This document shows, in pieces, positions 10,201-19,555 of a stretch of DNA of 64,000 bases (within the stretch, counting starts at the first letter, position 1; each line of letters begins with the position of its first letter). The stretch is from Trichomonas vaginalis G3. Lineage: Eukaryota; Parabasalia; Trichomonadida; Trichomonadidae. The stretch covers positions 24,521,300 through 24,585,299 of the forward strand of contig NC_067204.1 in assembly GCF_026262505.1 (NCBI RefSeq), read 5' to 3'. A program made the position numbers and the translations under genes. Under the pieces are notes generated by a model. The model saw nothing but the letters and a program-made list of their open reading frames with translations, searched no databases and was not told where the DNA came from.

Positions 10201-10726
10201 AAGCAAAAACCTTTAAATTCAATTATCAATGTCAATTTTTTTTCTCAATCGAAAGTGGACTAGTTTTTCAGTTTGAGCTATTAGAGAAGAAACTGGTTTA
10301 TGAACTCGCGGCTAACGGAGTTTTTTCTATAAAGAAATCTACTTATGTAGTAAAAACATATTATTACTATCAAATGACTCAATTTCCAAGTTTGAATTTC
10401 TAAATTTTAGCGAAAAGTTAATAGTTTGGTTATTTTAAATGCTCATATACAAGTAATGAACTAAGGAATGTAGTGAATATATATATAAGTTAAGCAAAAA
10501 CCTTTAAATTCAATTATCAATGTCAATTTTTTTTCTCAATCGAAAGTGGACTAGTTTTTCAGTTTGAGCTATTAGAGAAGAAACTGGTTTATGAACTCGC
10601 GGCTAACGGAGTTTTTTCTATAAAGAAATCTACTTATGTAGTAAAAACATATTATTACTATCAAATGACTCAATTTCCAAGTTTGAATTTCTAAATTTTA
10701 GCGAAAAGTTAATAGTTTGGTTATTT
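10201..10726 (+). repeat. Tandem duplication holding a coding relic
   Basis: A 235-bp unit at 10201-10435 recurs almost unchanged at 10492-10726 (offset 291 bp). In each, the frame starting near 10245 (10536 in the second) reads SIESGLVFQFELLEKKL and continues through GVFSIKKSTYVVKTYYYY to a stop. A diverged third copy lies inverted at about 15870-16000 (SLEFGLVFQFELLEK). So this is the C-terminal piece of an unrecognised, repeatedly copied trichomonad gene. No start or upstream part is present here. Confidence 0.75.
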
Positions 10727-11294
10727 ACTTTTGCATAAAAGAATGTAATGAATATATCTCTTCACACTATAGATCACCAAACTTTATTCTACTCATTCGG
10801 ACAAAAAATCACATGATATGTTTGTTGGGCGTATAAGAAGAAAACATACTATGAACAATTTCCATCCTTTCAATCACTACGAAAAGGAGCGTGTCTGTAA
10901 TTTCATGTAAATTAATTTAGATTGAAATATCAATTATCAATAAAAAAATGTAAACAAGCAATATGGAATGTGAAAGATAGATACAACGCTTGAATTCCAA
11001 ATAAATTTTATATAAAGAGCTCCATTGAAAGGTATTAGAATAGATTGTTTTTTAATGAGTAGGTGACAAAAGTGCATACTCTTAAATTAACCTTAAATGT
11101 TGATTTTTCGATATTTTCGGTATTAACCTTATTGTAAATTTTTCCGGTGATAAATCTATCACACTGAGGTTATTTTTCCGGTGAGATTTTTAACCTTGAT
11201 TTAATGAAATTAATATATATAAATTTTATTATTTTTAATTTCGAATGAGTATAATAAAATATTTTTTTATATCGTCATAACTCTCATCACTGTT
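10727..11294. other. Spacer
   Basis: AT-rich DNA with no recognised gene. Two TTTTTCCGGTGA stretches flank a small inverted-looking segment near 11140-11185 but give no clear structure. Confidence 0.35.
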
Positions 11295-11540
11295 GTGATT
11301 CCAAATGCGATTATTAAGGTTCAAGTCGCTAATGTTTTGAATGAAGATAGAGCAGTAAGAATTCTTACAAGGGCAGGTAATCAGATTGTTGAGCAAAGAG
11401 CTTCAAAACACGATGAATGTTTGAAATTAATTCAACACATTTTGGAAATTGTCGAAAGCCGAAGGATTGAACCTAATGTCCTTATTCCATCTTTGAAGGC
11501 AATATTAAATTTGGCACAAAGAAGTTTAAAGGAAGAGTAA
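11295..11540 (+). pseudogene. Possible gene fragment, unrecognised
   Basis: An open frame of 81 codons without an ATG at its left end (GTG), reading IIKVQVANVLNEDRAVRI, QRASKHDECLKLIQHILEIV and ending LNLAQRSLKEE. The helical, protein-like composition suggests a real coding fragment, perhaps the end of a larger gene copied here like the relics at 10.2-10.7 kb. No promoter and no family match. May be chance. Confidence 0.3.
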
Positions 11541-11750
11541 GCAAGATTAGATAATTTGGACTTTTTTTAAAATTAATGAATAAACAGTATATTTTTGAAG
11601 TGTAAGCTTATTTACCTGAAGCTATATTACTTAATATAACATTCAAAGTATTATTGCTATTTATTGGAGAACAAATTTATGTAATTTTCACATGAAAATT
11701 GATAAATTTGTATTTCCTTATGATAATCAATTTTTGTATTTGTAGAGAGT

Positions 11751-12153
11751 CTCCCTGCATGATATCAAGACTTGGCTATTAGTCTTTATCCATTTTTGAA
11801 AATTGTATTGTAAATTGTAAGAATTTCTGAATACTACTACTATAAAATATAATTGCTTATCAATGTATATTCTCCCTGCATGATATCAAGACTTGGCTAT
11901 TAGTCTTTATCCATTTTTGAAAATTGTATTGTAAATTGTAAGAATTTCTGAATACTACTACTATAAAATATAATTGCTTATCAATGTATATTCTCCCTGC
12001 ATGATATCAAGACTTGGCTATTAGTCTTTATCCATTTTTGAAAATTGTATTGTAAATTGTAAGAATTTCTGAATACTACTACTATAAAATATAATTGCTT
12101 ATCTATGTATATTCTCCCTGCATGATATCAAGACTTGGCTATTAGTCTTTATC
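11751..12153 (+). repeat. 121-bp tandem repeat array
   Basis: The unit begins CTCCCTGCATGATATCAAGA and recurs at 11751, 11872, 11993 and 12114, exactly 121 bp apart and nearly identical. The fourth copy is interrupted by the element at 12170-13265; its remainder plus the start of a fifth copy resumes at 13266-13388. No open frame is conserved through it. High identity suggests recent expansion. Confidence 0.9.
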
Positions 12154-12169
12154 CATTTTTGAAAAATTG

Positions 12170-13265
12170 TGTAATGCATGAAAATTCGGTTCAATTCATT
12201 TTTGACACTTTACATATATCATATTGCAAAAAAGTTTTTAAAATATGATGTATGAATAAGAGTATGATTGGTATAGATTTGGGTTGTATAAATGTGATTG
12301 AACAATTGTTAATGGAAAGTTCAAAAACTTGGGTGCAATCAGAACTGATTGCACCCAAGTTTTTGAACTTTGTATAAGGAATTGTTGGCTATGATGTACT
12401 GATCATGAATCAGTACATCATAGCCAACAATTCCTTCCCAAACAACCCGAAATTTGTCTGAATAGTTTAACATTCAGACAAAGTTTCCCGCTGTCAGAGA
12501 GGGAATGGAAGGGTAAGAGGTATACATTATGAATATATACCTCTTACCCTTCCATTCCCTCGAGAAAGTTCAAAAACTTGGGTGCAATCAGAACTGATTG
12601 CACCCAAGTTTTTGAACTTTGTATAAGGAATTGTTGGCTATGATGTACTGATCATGAATCAGTACATCATAGCCAACAATTCCTTCGCAAACAGCGGGAA
12701 ACTTTGTCTGAATAGTTTAACATTCAGACAAAGTTTCCCGCTGTTTGCGAAGGAATGGAAGGGTAAGAGGTATACATTATGAATATATACCTCTTACCCT
12801 TCCATTCCCTCGAGAAAGTTCAAAAACTTGGGTGCAATCAGAACTGATTGCACCCAAGTTTTTGAACTTTGTATAAGGAATTGTTGGCTATGATGTACTG
12901 ATCATGAATCAGTACATCATAGCCAACAATTCCTTCCCAAACAACCCGAAATTTGTCTGATTCCACACTAATTTATTAATTATCTAAACTTTTATCCTCG
13001 TCTACAATTTAATCATCAATAATTATCTCTTGTTCTATTTCACTATTATATGTATATATATATTTATATGATTTGATTTAAAAAAAATAAATAAATAAAT
13101 TAATAAATCATTTACTCAAATATATCAAAAGTTTTATTTTTATATATAAAGATAACTACTTTTAAAAAAAATACCCTATATATTTTTGCCATGTAAACTA
13201 TTTTTTGCCATGTAAACTTGTCACTTTTGTCAGAAGTGAAGTGAACCGAATTTTCATGCACAACA
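12170..13265. mobile_element. 1.1 kb inverted-repeat element inserted in the array
   Basis: Terminal inverted repeats of about 38 bp: TGCATGAAAATTCGGTTCA at 12175-12193 and its complement at 13242-13260, with weaker pairing further in (TTCA..TT.TGACA). Both flanks show the same 16 bp, CATTTTTGAAAAATTG (12154-12169 and 13266-13281). Elsewhere in the array this site has one A fewer, so the flanks look like a true target duplication. No transposase is encoded, so it is non-autonomous. The interior is the hairpin array (12316-12935) plus AT-rich DNA. The long duplication does not fit mariner, piggyBac or Polinton; a Mutator-like or unknown superfamily is possible. Confidence 0.7.
12316..12935. 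repeat. Ordered hairpin array A-B-C-D-A-B-C-D-A-B
   Basis: Four distinct hairpins repeat in fixed order with a 249-250 bp period. A: 27-bp stem, AA loop (12316-12371, 12565-12620, 12815-12870). B: 28-bp stem, 5-base loop (12376-12436, 12625-12685, 12875-12935). C: stem around loop AGTTTAAC; 35 bp perfect at 12679-12756, with an imperfect outer stem at about 12437-12503. D: 23-24 bp stem, 11-base loop (12501-12559, 12752-12808). B and C share a few bases so they are partly alternative. If transcribed on either strand, the RNA would be a row of long hairpins. No reading frame is present. Confidence 0.9.
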
Positions 13266-13388
13266 CATTTTTGAAAAATTGTATTGTAAATTGTAAGAAT
13301 TTCTGAATACTACTACTATAAAATATAATTGCTTATCAATGTATATTCTCCCTGCATGATATCAAGACTTGGCTATAAGTCTCTATTC
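13266..13388 (+). repeat. Right remainder of the 121-bp array
   Basis: Resumes the repeat unit exactly where the inserted element interrupts it and runs into one more unit start (CTCCCTGCATGATATCAAGA near 13348) before diverging. The 300 bases that follow, up to the next gene, hold nothing recognised. Confidence 0.85.
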
Positions 13389-13685
13389 ATTATGAGTATG
13401 ACCCCATTTTTTTTACAAAAAGTGCCGAATTGCAACTTTGTCCCAATCTCGTTTTTTAATCTCATAGAATAATTTAAAAGGTATTCAAAATTTGGAATGA
13501 GTATAAAAATTGGTAAATAAAATCCTGTTAGATATTACACATTTTCGAATGCATTAATCGGATTCAATTCTATATTTGAATTGAAAAACAATCATGACTG
13601 AATATACATGGTAACGATGAATTCGAGAACAATGTATGATTTCTATGTTCGGGTAACATTATCAATTTGAGAGAGACAAAAAAAT

Positions 13686-15701
13686 ATGATCAAAATGTTA
13701 TTTTGCCTCCTTTTTCTCAGTTCTTGTGAAGATTATCACGAAATTACATTCAAACCCGGTTTGAACTTTATCACAGAGCCTATTATAATTAAAAATGACC
13801 ACACGAAAATCGATGGAAAAGGTAAAGTCCGTTTAATTGGTGGAATTAAACTTGGAAATGCACGAAAGGTCAAAGATGAAAATGTTCTTAGCAGACTTGA
13901 TGAAAGTGTACGAGAGAAAATCTATCAAATTGATCTCAGCGAATTTGGAATTACAAATTTTTTACCATTTGATGAAATCGGATACAATATTACTACATCC
14001 TCATCACATAATAACTTATATATTGATCAGCAACAAATGAATCTTGCTCATTATCCAAGATTTGGAAAATACATTTCACCATCTGATCCAGGTCCATATC
14101 CTGTTAATCTCAAGAACGGTGTACAATTTAATGACAGTAGAATATTTACATGGAAATTCCATCCAAATATCATGGCTTGGGGATATTGGAGTGGCTACAC
14201 AGGATTGTATAGAAAAGTCTCTAAAATAGATAACAACAACCACAAGGTTTATTTAGTAAATTCCCAAACAGCTGATAAATGGGCCAAAGTTGTATTTTAT
14301 AATATTTTCGAAGAACTTAGATATCCAGGAGACTTCTATATAGATCAAGACACAAAGATACTATATTTTTATCCATTTGATAAAATTACCTCAAAATCCG
14401 AAATAATTTTATCAAATTTCAATAATACGATAATTGCTGCGAAATCTATAACAGATATAGTTATTAAAGATATAAGTATCGAATGCTCAGCTGGAAATGC
14501 ACTTGGCTTCTACAATTGTGATAATGTATTAATTGAAAATTGCCATCTTTTCAATCTTGGTCTTAATGGAATATCATTTTCAAGTACTAATGATTTCACA
14601 GTTAAAAATTGTAAAATTCATAACGTGATGCATTTTGGAGTGGACATTCGTAACGCAGGTGATCGAAAAACACTCATGAATTCCAATTCAATTGTTTACA
14701 ATACAGAAGTTTATTGGTTTTGCAATATGAGTAGGGATGGAATGACACAAGCTTTCAGAATAGATGGTGTTGGAGTAACCATTTCTCATTGCTATATCCA
14801 TCATGGGCCAAGCCAGGGAATTTATTATGATGGAAATAACATGTTATTTGAATATAATGAGCTTGCTTATTTACTTAATTCTCCTTACCCACAATCTGCT
14901 ATCTATGCAGGTGTTGATTATACAACAAGAAACAACACAATCAAATACAATTATATACATGATTTGTATGAAGAAGGAATGGAGCATTTTGGTATTTACA
15001 TGGATGATGTTGAAAGTGGTGCAATTATTACACATAATATAGTTGTTAATTCCGATAGATCAATTGCCCTTGGAGGAGGAAGAGATTACTACGTACGAAA
15101 CAATATTATTGTTAATGGAAGAATTGGTATTTGGGTTGATGCAAGAGCCGCTGCTCAGGCAGATTTCTTCCATCCAATTTTGAGACCAAAGTTCTATAAA
15201 ATACGTGGTGATCCCAAAATTAGAGGAAATCTACCTCCTTATATTACATCATATCCAAACTTATCAGTTATTGATAATTATTATAAGAATAATACTGTTG
15301 AAATTCCAAAAATTCCTCCTTCAGCTTATATATTCGATAATTGCCACATTTATACAAAAAGTAATCTAACTTTACTTCAAACAAAAGTTGACGGAAAATC
15401 AACAATGGGAGAAGTCTATGTCAATAACTATATCAATGCAACAGAAGAAGACTTTGCAGATTTCAAGAATGGAGACTATTCAATTAAGAAAGGATCTAGA
15501 TTGCATAAACTAGGTCTTGATCCAGTTAACCAAAAAGAAATGGGATTAAAAGATAAGAATTCAAAGAATATTGTTGTACCTATTATAGTTACCATTATTG
15601 TAATAATAGTTATCGGCGTTATAATAGGACTGATCTATTTCAAGATTAAGAAAGATAAAGCAGCTGAAAGATCAATAAGTGAAAAGAATTTCGAAGTCTA
15701 A
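13686..15701 (+). CDS. Surface right-handed beta-helix protein
   Basis: 671 residues. An N-terminal signal peptide (MIKMLFCLLFLSS) and a C-terminal membrane anchor (VVPIIVTIIVIIVIGVIIGL near 625-650) with a short basic cytoplasmic tail indicate a type I surface protein. Residues 15-240 contain the NNLYIDQQQMNLAHYPRFG block seen in bacterial secreted beta-helix glycosidases (GH141-like proteins). From 250 to 480 a series of short N/I/V-rich coils (FYNCDNVLIENCHLFNLG, HNIVVNSDRSIALGGG) forms a parallel beta-helix of the pectate-lyase type. Substrate and activity are not shown; a role in binding or cleaving host or bacterial glycans is a guess. Lateral origin from bacteria is plausible for the ectodomain. 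Confidence 0.8.
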   Translation: MIKMLFCLLFLSSCEDYHEITFKPGLNFITEPIIIKNDHTKIDGKGKVRLIGGIKLGNARKVKDENVLSRLDESVREKIYQIDLSEFGITNFLPFDEIGYNITTSSSHNNLYIDQQQMNLAHYPRFGKYISPSDPGPYPVNLKNGVQFNDSRIFTWKFHPNIMAWGYWSGYTGLYRKVSKIDNNNHKVYLVNSQTADKWAKVVFYNIFEELRYPGDFYIDQDTKILYFYPFDKITSKSEIILSNFNNTIIAAKSITDIVIKDISIECSAGNALGFYNCDNVLIENCHLFNLGLNGISFSSTNDFTVKNCKIHNVMHFGVDIRNAGDRKTLMNSNSIVYNTEVYWFCNMSRDGMTQAFRIDGVGVTISHCYIHHGPSQGIYYDGNNMLFEYNELAYLLNSPYPQSAIYAGVDYTTRNNTIKYNYIHDLYEEGMEHFGIYMDDVESGAIITHNIVVNSDRSIALGGGRDYYVRNNIIVNGRIGIWVDARAAAQADFFHPILRPKFYKIRGDPKIRGNLPPYITSYPNLSVIDNYYKNNTVEIPKIPPSAYIFDNCHIYTKSNLTLLQTKVDGKSTMGEVYVNNYINATEEDFADFKNGDYSIKKGSRLHKLGLDPVNQKEMGLKDKNSKNIVVPIIVTIIVIIVIGVIIGLIYFKIKKDKAAERSISEKNFEV

Positions 15702-16294
15702 CTTTCATATATTTTTTTCATTATGGCCTAGCATTTTATATCTGTTTAGTAGTTCAAAGTAAAGCATTTATCTATGTTTAATCAAATAATTTTTCTGGCT
15801 ATCATATGTATTTTAAGCTATTCAAATTAAACTATATCTAGTTATTATGTTGATACCAATATTATGTTTTTATTGCATATATATAGATTTCTTAATGATA
15901 AAAACCCCGTCATCGGAGAAATTATTAACCAATATCTTCTCTAATAGCTCAAACTGAAAAACTAGTCCAAATTCCAGTGAGAAAATTTTTGCCATTGATG
16001 GCCATTGATCGGTTCGAAGCGCAGATAGAATTAAGAAAGTTTTATTTGTTGCCAAAATCACAGTAGTGATGGTTCCTCAAATGCATAATGCAAAAATCTG
16101 TTTATTCAATTGGAATTTGTAAAATTCATTACTCTATTTGATTTATTTGGACAGAAAATATATTCTCCTTTTGAAGTATTGTAATGGTTCACCTTCCCAC
16201 ATGACAGAGACATTTCCTCATATAATGAATTCATTTTTGGTGGTAAATTATAAAACTGCTTTTTTAAAATTTTGTTATAGCAATCAAATATTAA
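15702..16294. other. Spacer with an inverted relic
   Basis: Holds the coding relic at 15870-16061 (minus strand). Otherwise AT-rich. The final 30 bases (CAATCAAATATTAA before the ATG) may contain the ankyrin gene initiator. Confidence 0.4.
15870..16061 (-). pseudogene. Relic of the repeated family at 10.2-10.7 kb
   Basis: The minus strand reads ILATNKTFLILSALRTDQ, then SLEFGLVFQFELLEKILV and GVFIIKKS. It shares 33 identical bases around CTAGTTTTTCAGTTTGAGC with the two copies near 10.26 and 10.55 kb, and extends further towards the N-terminus. No intact parent gene is in the window and the family is unknown to me. Confidence 0.65.
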
Positions 16295-17617
16295 ATGGGT
16301 GCAAGTACATCAGTAACGCCTGACCAAAAGATTAATACAAAAAATTACTTCGAATTGAGGAGAATCTATTCATATCATATTGATTCGTTTAAAGCGTTGT
16401 ATCAATTAAAAACGGAAGATGCGGAAGAATTAAACAAGATTTACAATATGGTCAAAACAAATTTGATTGATACAAAGATTTATTTTCCCAAAACTATTAT
16501 GAGAGACATTTTAAATATTATTCAGTATAATAATCGTTATGCAAAGTCATATTTAAAACTTGTAAAACGTATATCTGATGAATATCATGAAAAAGAGGTT
16601 AGAGATGTTCCTCTTATTGTTATCTGCCTTTTTGAAAAAGAATATGGATTTAGATTAGACACTTATAATCCTTACAGGTTCGAGGTAAATGAAAATATCG
16701 ATATTCATTCGGAAAATACAATTTATAGAGCAATTATGTATGATGACAAAGAAAGATTTATATATTTCACTGAAAGTGATCGATTTGATAAAGATCAAAA
16801 ACTTAAAAGCAGTTTATATCCAAATTATGGAGGACATTCATTACTTGAATTATGTTGCTACCACGGAGCAGTTGATTGTTTCAAGTTATTAAGAACGAAA
16901 TTTAATTCAGAAATAACTCAAAAATGCCTAGAATATTCATTTTTAGGAGGGAATCCAGAGATCATGAGCGAATGTTTGAAATATCAAAAACCAAATATAG
17001 ATTGTATGATTTGTGCAATTATTTCCCACAACATTGATTTTGTTACATTCTTGATGAATGAATACAATATAAATATATATGTAGATTGCTGCATAAAATA
17101 TAAAAATCTTGAATCATTTTTAGTTTATTTAGATCAAACTGATAGTATCAAGAGATGTTTTGATTATTCAGTAATGTTTAATATTCCTTCTCTTTGTGAA
17201 TATTTCCTTTCTCTTGGTGTAGATATCAATCAGAAAAATGGATCGACAGCTCTTCATATTACTGCGCAATATAATTTTACAGAAGTAGCAGAATTTCTTC
17301 TTTTACATGGTGCAAACATCAATGAAGAAGATTATAGTGGAAAAACACCTCTTCGTATTGCAGCACATAATAATTGTAGAGAAGTGGCAGAGATTCTCCT
17401 TTCATACGGTGCAAACATTAATGAAAAAGATTGCTTTGGGGAAACTCCTCTGATTCATGCAGTGCTTTATAATTGTAAAGAAACAGCCGAACTTCTTATT
17501 TCTCGTGGTGCAAGTATTAATGATAAAACTACATTTGGAATGACGGCACTTCAACACGCAAGGGAGAATAATTGCAGAGAAATAGAAGAACTTCTTCTAT
17601 TGCATGGTGCAAATTAA
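16295..17617 (+). CDS. DUF3447-type ankyrin repeat protein
   Basis: 440 residues, ATG giving MGASTSVTPDQK. Residues 15-300 match the trichomonad ankyrin-family N-terminus: YHIDSFKALYQLKTEDAEEL, NPYRFEVNENIDIHSEN, HSLLELCCYHGAVDCFKLL, SFLGGNPEIMSECL. Residues 305-440 hold four ankyrin repeats of the form G-TALH-AA-YN-TEVAEFLLLHGANIN. This family has hundreds of members in Trichomonas vaginalis; roles are mostly unknown, presumably protein binding. The closest relative here is the broken ankyrin gene at 44415-47904 across the Polinton, which has the same architecture. The gene reads whole. Confidence 0.9.
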   Translation: MGASTSVTPDQKINTKNYFELRRIYSYHIDSFKALYQLKTEDAEELNKIYNMVKTNLIDTKIYFPKTIMRDILNIIQYNNRYAKSYLKLVKRISDEYHEKEVRDVPLIVICLFEKEYGFRLDTYNPYRFEVNENIDIHSENTIYRAIMYDDKERFIYFTESDRFDKDQKLKSSLYPNYGGHSLLELCCYHGAVDCFKLLRTKFNSEITQKCLEYSFLGGNPEIMSECLKYQKPNIDCMICAIISHNIDFVTFLMNEYNINIYVDCCIKYKNLESFLVYLDQTDSIKRCFDYSVMFNIPSLCEYFLSLGVDINQKNGSTALHITAQYNFTEVAEFLLLHGANINEEDYSGKTPLRIAAHNNCREVAEILLSYGANINEKDCFGETPLIHAVLYNCKETAELLISRGASINDKTTFGMTALQHARENNCREIEELLLLHGAN

Positions 17618-18072
17618 AATATATGATTACATTGAAAAAGATCTAATTTGATATTCTATATTCAGCAAATTGAAAAATCTTTAAACATCCATAGTTATAT
17701 GCCCAATTTTGAGGGTAATTTACATATGTATCATTAGAAACAAATATCTTGATTATCTCATACAAGAAAACTTCGATAATTCCTTTTCAGAATACGATTC
17801 CATACCGTTATTCAAATACAAAAGAATCAACAAAGTCTGTTATATCTTTTCAGGTATATATATTTCTATTTAATCTGCATTTGGCTGATTTAGACGCATC
17901 TACTCGACCATTCATGAATATGTTTTGCTCTACAGAATAAATAAGATTAGTAACCAATTTAGAAATCATCAAGATTTTAATTGTTTATTATTTTGTCCGT
18001 AATAATAACAATAATTAAATAAATTATAAAGTTTACAAGTCAATATTAATAAATATCATTTTTTTTTGTTCG
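17618..18072. other. Spacer with HDAC promoter
   Basis: AT-rich, no gene seen. TCATTTTTT at 18056-18064 is a good initiator, 15 bases before the HDAC ATG. Confidence 0.5.
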
Positions 18073-19350
18073 ATGTCAAAACATAGAATTTCCTATTTTT
18101 ATGATGAAGAAATAGGAAATTTTTATTATGACGAAGGACACCCAATGAAGCCAATTCGAGTTCGTATGACACACGAACTTGTTCTCGCTTACGGATTACA
18201 TGAACACTTAGAAATTTTTCGACCAAGGCACGCCACACCACAAGAAATGATGAAATTTCATTCTCTAGACTATATCAACTTTTTAAGAACAACAAATCCG
18301 CATAATGTTTCATCTCATCCAGTAAGTGAATTAAAAAGATTCAATATAGGAGACGATTGTCCGATTTTCGAGAACATTTTTGAATACTGTCAAATATCTG
18401 CTGGTGGAAGTATCTGCGCCGCCCAAAGATTAAATTCCGGATTATGCCATATCGCAATCAATTGGGCAGGTGGTCTCCATCATGCTGCGAAAGATCATCC
18501 TAGTGGATTTTGCTATATCGCAGATTGCGTTCTAGGAATTATCGAATTATTAAAATATCATCCACGCGTAATGTACATTGATATCGATATACATCACGGA
18601 GATGGTGTTGAAGAAGCATTTTACAACTCAGATCGCGTTCTTACATGCTCTTTCCATAAATTTTCGAGAGATTTTTTCCCAGGCACTGGCCACATTTATG
18701 ATGTTGGCATTGATGTTGGAAAATACTACGCAGTTAATGTCCCTCTACAAGATGGAATAACTGATTCAGCTTACGAGAAAATTTTCAAACCGATAATTAA
18801 ACATTTAATCGAATGGTTCAGGCCAGGAGCCATTTTACTACAATGTGGAGCCGATTCTCTCGTTGGAGATCGTCTTGGCTTCTTCAATCTTTCAACAAAA
18901 GGCCATGGAGAATGTGTATCTTACGTAAAATCGTTTGGAATACCTCTTTTGGTTTGTGGAGGTGGTGGATACACTAAGGAATCTGTTGCAAGATGTTGGG
19001 CATACGAAACATCCCTTCTTTGTGGTGTTGACGTCGGAAATAATCTTCCTGAAACAGATTACAGTCCATTCTTAGTCAAACAGTGTCCAAACCTCCATTT
19101 AACACCTGATCCAAGAATGAGGAACAAGAATTCCGATGAATACTTGGATGGAATCTACAAAATAATTGTTGAGAACTTGAGACACCTTCCTGGAGCTCCT
19201 TCAGTACAAATGCAGGAACTTCCTCCAAGAGCTGCTGTTCTAAAGCCACAAAAGGTGTCAACAGCTCCAAAAAAGTTTTCTGAGCTGCTCTGCCAGAAAT
19301 TGAACTTAAATGACGAAAATGATGATGAAGAAGAGGAAGAATACGTTTAA
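18073..19350 (+). CDS. Class I histone deacetylase (Rpd3/HDAC1 type)
   Basis: 425 residues. Begins RISYFYDEEIGNFYYDEGHP, as class I enzymes do, with HPMKP. Catalytic elements are present: NWAGGLHHA near 130-138 (the paired His), DIDIHHGDGVEEAF near 170-183 (zinc Asp and His), QCGADSLVGDRLGFFNLS near 258-275, and CGGGGYT near 296-302 with the transition-state Tyr. It removes acetyl groups from histone lysines in the nucleus. The C-terminal 50 residues are variable and end in an acidic tail (DENDDEEEEEYV). Length fits the family. The initiator TCATTTTTT lies 15 bases upstream. The Polinton begins about 95 bases after the stop. Confidence 0.96.
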   Translation: MSKHRISYFYDEEIGNFYYDEGHPMKPIRVRMTHELVLAYGLHEHLEIFRPRHATPQEMMKFHSLDYINFLRTTNPHNVSSHPVSELKRFNIGDDCPIFENIFEYCQISAGGSICAAQRLNSGLCHIAINWAGGLHHAAKDHPSGFCYIADCVLGIIELLKYHPRVMYIDIDIHHGDGVEEAFYNSDRVLTCSFHKFSRDFFPGTGHIYDVGIDVGKYYAVNVPLQDGITDSAYEKIFKPIIKHLIEWFRPGAILLQCGADSLVGDRLGFFNLSTKGHGECVSYVKSFGIPLLVCGGGGYTKESVARCWAYETSLLCGVDVGNNLPETDYSPFLVKQCPNLHLTPDPRMRNKNSDEYLDGIYKIIVENLRHLPGAPSVQMQELPPRAAVLKPQKVSTAPKKFSELLCQKLNLNDENDDEEEEEYV

Positions 19351-19439
19351 TTTCTTTATTTCTATTTTATTTTTTGTGTTTTTTAAAATATTATTTTTTT
19401 TGTTTTGTTATCAAATTGATTTAGCCAAATATTTCTCTT

Positions 19440-19445
19440 TTTAAC
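19440..19445 (+). repeat. Left target-site duplication of the Polinton
   Basis: TTTAAC immediately before the A-run, matched by TTTAAC at 44175-44180 immediately after the T-run. Six bases is the usual Polinton duplication length. Exact borders are slightly uncertain because of the homopolymers. Confidence 0.65.
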
Positions 19446-19476
<31 letters not shown>

Positions 19477-19530
19477 TATTGGGGCTTCCAGGGGCTGCGC
19501 CCCTTCTAGCCCCGAAGATGTTTAGTAAAA
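19446..19530 (+). repeat. Left terminal inverted repeat
   Basis: A run of 29 A (19446-19474), then GG..TTGGGGCTTCCAGG and a hairpin (AGGGGC-TGC-GCCCCT, 19490-19504), then TTCTAGCCCCGAAGATGTTT. Pairs with the complement of 44090-44174 apart from paired changes in the hairpin. Confidence 0.9.
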
Positions 19531-19555
19531 AATGAGGTTTTTATTCGGAAAATTG

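Noticed and set aside
17749-17940. 63-codon gene before HDAC
   Set aside because: Low complexity and no initiator.
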